From the NCBI RefSeq assembly GCF_013255915.1, contig NZ_CP053896.1, positions 2,790,001-2,854,000 on the forward strand: a stretch of 64,000 nucleotides of DNA. Direction: 5' to 3'. How positions within the stretch are numbered: the first letter of the stretch is position 1; the number at the start of each line of letters is the position of its first letter. The position numbers and the translations under genes are program-made. This document shows positions 61,908-64,000 of this stretch, one piece after another. Below the pieces are notes generated by a model. That model ran no database searches, was not told where the DNA came from, and saw only the letters and a program-made list of their open reading frames with translations. This DNA comes from Providencia rettgeri. Lineage in GTDB: Bacteria; Pseudomonadota; Gammaproteobacteria; Enterobacterales; Enterobacteriaceae.

Positions 61908-61952
61908 TCAGGTGCTAAAGTAAAAAAAGAAACGAAAAATCACAGAATGCAT
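61908..61952 (-). CDS. pheM: pheST leader peptide PheM
   Basis: A 14-codon frame, [14 protein letters not shown], with five phenylalanines and one tyrosine. The last ten residues match E. coli PheM ([14 protein letters not shown]). Ribosome stalling at the Phe codons senses charged tRNA-Phe and controls the attenuator at 61833-61856. It lies in the usual place between rplT and pheS. Confidence 0.95.
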   Translation of the reverse strand: [14 protein letters not shown]

Positions 61953-62047
61953 GAAGTAAACTCTCAATAACTAACTGTATCTAAAGTATTAACACAAATA
62001 GCTATAAATGAAAAGAGGAAGTTTCCCTCCTCTTTCCAAGCAAACAA

Positions 62048-62407
<360 letters not shown>

Positions 62408-62450
62408 CTATCTCCTATCGTCTTTATCTTATATTAACTAAATTGTTTAC

Positions 62451-62687
<237 letters not shown>

Positions 62688-62743
62688 TTAATTAGGCGAA
62701 TAACATCTATATTGCTATAAACGAGTATTACTTGCAGGCCTAA

Positions 62744-63283
62744 TTATTTCTTCTTCGGTGCCAGCACCATGATCATCTGACGCCCTTCAATTCTTGAAGG
62801 GAAAGACTCCACGGATGCCAGTTCTTCCAGATCAGCTTTGATGCGGTTAAGCATTTCCAGACCGATCTGCTGGTGAGCCATTTCACGACCGCGAAAACGC
62901 AGTGTAACTTTAGCTTTATCACCATCTTCCAGAAAGCGAGTCAGGTTGCGTAGTTTGACCTGATAATCACCTTCATCTGTACCAGGGCGGAATTTAATTT
63001 CCTTCACCTGAACAACTTTTTGTTTCTTTTTTTGCTCTTTTTGAGATTTGCTCTTCTCATAAAGGAATTTGCCGTAATCCATGATACGACAAACTGGCGG
63101 TTCAGCATTTGGGCTGATTTCTACTAGGTCTACACCTGCTTCTTCAGCTTTTTCAAGCGCTTCGCGTGCGCTCATGATGCCTAACTGTTCACCGTCTAAA
63201 CCCGTTAAACGGACCTCTGGAACACGAATTTCATCATTGATACGATTTGGACGTGTTGTTGGGATTCTTTTTCCGCCTTTAAT
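62744..63283 (-). CDS. infC: Translation initiation factor IF-3, copy 1 (AUU start)
   Basis: Binds the 30S subunit and checks start-codon choice. The gene begins with AUU at 63283-63281: GGAGGA lies seven bases upstream and the frame reads [19 protein letters not shown] and on, the normal IF3 N-terminus. 179 residues (180 in E. coli). The AUU start is the basis of IF3 autoregulation. The ATG at 63175 is internal. Compared with copy 2 it has six changes in 112 residues, three of them (Asn, Thr, Met in RNLTRFL and GLEMLNR) away from the E. coli residues. Directly followed by rpmI and rplT. Confidence 0.95.
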   Translation of the reverse strand: MKGGKRIPTTRPNRINDEIRVPEVRLTGLDGEQLGIMSAREALEKAEEAGVDLVEISPNAEPPVCRIMDYGKFLYEKSKSQKEQKKKQKVVQVKEIKFRPGTDEGDYQVKLRNLTRFLEDGDKAKVTLRFRGREMAHQQIGLEMLNRIKADLEELASVESFPSRIEGRQMIMVLAPKKK

Positions 63284-63310
63284 ACTTCATTCCTCCAATT
63301 GGATAAAGAG

Positions 63311-63331
63311 ATTTGCTTCTCTCAAGCAAAT
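63311..63331 (-). promoter_or_regulatory. Hairpin in the leader of infC copy 1
   Basis: ATTTGCTT and AAGCAAAT form a perfect 8-base stem with a 5-base loop, 15 bases before the Shine-Dalgarno sequence of copy 1. It could affect translation of infC or stabilise the message; nothing direct shows this. Confidence 0.45.
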
Positions 63332-63554
63332 ACACTCGTCACTCAATAGTTACTACTTGACGCGTGTACGATATTCTTTGTTTGTCTTTATGCGCTATGC
63401 GCTGACAAAGTGATTCGACCGCGGATTTTAATGCTTCTTGCCGGATTACTCAAGTAAATCTTGCAATAAATCACACTGAACTGTTTGAAAACTTGGATTT
63501 TGAGGGAAATTTGTAGCATTGAAGCAATTATTTTTACTCATTAGATAAGACAAA
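63332..63554. other. Spacer between the two infC genes
   Basis: About 220 bases with no ORF, and no remains of thrS that I can recognise. A promoter for copy 1 is expected here, since a terminator follows copy 2, but no -35/-10 pair stands out. Confidence 0.4.
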
Positions 63555-63590
63555 TAAAATAGAGAAGCAGCGCCCAAATGAGCGCTGCTC
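63555..63590 (-). terminator. Terminator of infC copy 2
   Basis: AGCAGCGC (63566-63573) and GCGCTGCT (63582-63589) form a strong stem; on the minus strand TCTCTATTTTATTT follows. It lies 40 bases after the copy 2 stop, so the two infC genes are probably separate transcripts at least in part. Confidence 0.75.
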
Positions 63591-63629
63591 GACTCTAGCA
63601 ATTACTTCGCTATAACCATACTGGCTTAA

Positions 63630-64000
<371 letters not shown>

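Noticed and set aside
62744..63175. A truncated IF3 starting at the ATG at 63175
   Set aside because: The frame continues upstream to an AUU with a well-placed GGAGGA and the normal IF3 N-terminus.

Overview
The window is chromosomal DNA from a low-GC member of the Enterobacterales. Protein sequences and gene order closely follow the Escherichia coli sap-pdxY-tyrS ... mdtK-valVW-pykF-lpp-suf-ppsA-aroH ... btu-ihfA-pheTS-rplT-rpmI-infC segment. The AT-rich codon use, the arn operon sitting between btuD and nlpC, and a MarA/AarP-like activator point to the Morganellaceae, most likely Providencia. This placement is inferred from gene content; no database was searched. I see no prophage, insertion sequence, CRISPR array or clear pseudogene.

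Layout. 1-7.3 kb: end of the sap ABC importer operon, a DUF817 membrane protein, gstA, then pdxY, tyrS, pdxH and anmK on the minus strand with a MITE-like repeat between pdxY and tyrS. 7.7-18.8 kb: slyB (PhoP box), slyA, ydhL, gloA, rnt, grxD, sodB, a 27-residue ynhF-like membrane peptide, purR, punR/punC, an AraC-type regulator with a small ABM monooxygenase, and ribC. 19-24.5 kb: mdtK, three identical tRNA-Val(GAC) genes, pykF with a Cra site, lpp and ldtE. 24.8-34.3 kb: the sufABCDSE iron-sulfur operon with a Fur-like box, then menI and ydiJ. 34.5-41 kb: ydiK, the small RNA rprA, ppsA (Cra site), ppsR and aroH. 41-47.4 kb: an iron-regulated haem receptor plus hemS, a MarA-type activator, lplA and nlpC. 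47.4-54.9 kb: the complete arnBCADTEF lipid A-Ara4N operon behind a PhoP-like promoter. 55-58 kb: btuD, btuC and a horizontally acquired-looking gene for a eukaryotic-type RhoGAP protein. 58-64 kb: ihfA, pheT, pheS, the pheM attenuator, rplT, rpmI and two tandem infC genes (IF3), the second cut by the window edge.

Themes. Iron supply and iron-sulfur assembly are linked through Fur-like boxes at suf, the haem receptor and the MarA-type activator. Envelope stress and cationic peptide resistance are linked through PhoP-like boxes at slyB and arn, with sapDF nearby. Pyruvate/PEP flux is set by Cra-type sites placed to repress pykF and activate ppsA. Translation genes use classical attenuation (pheM) and AUU initiation (infC).

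Most unusual items: the RhoGAP-domain protein at 56906-57955, whose codon use differs from its neighbours, and the tandem duplication of infC, whose copies differ mostly at silent positions and so both appear to be maintained. Genes missing from the window come from the ORF list and the raw sequence: ynhF, pheM, rprA, the AUU start of infC and the GTG start of hemS.
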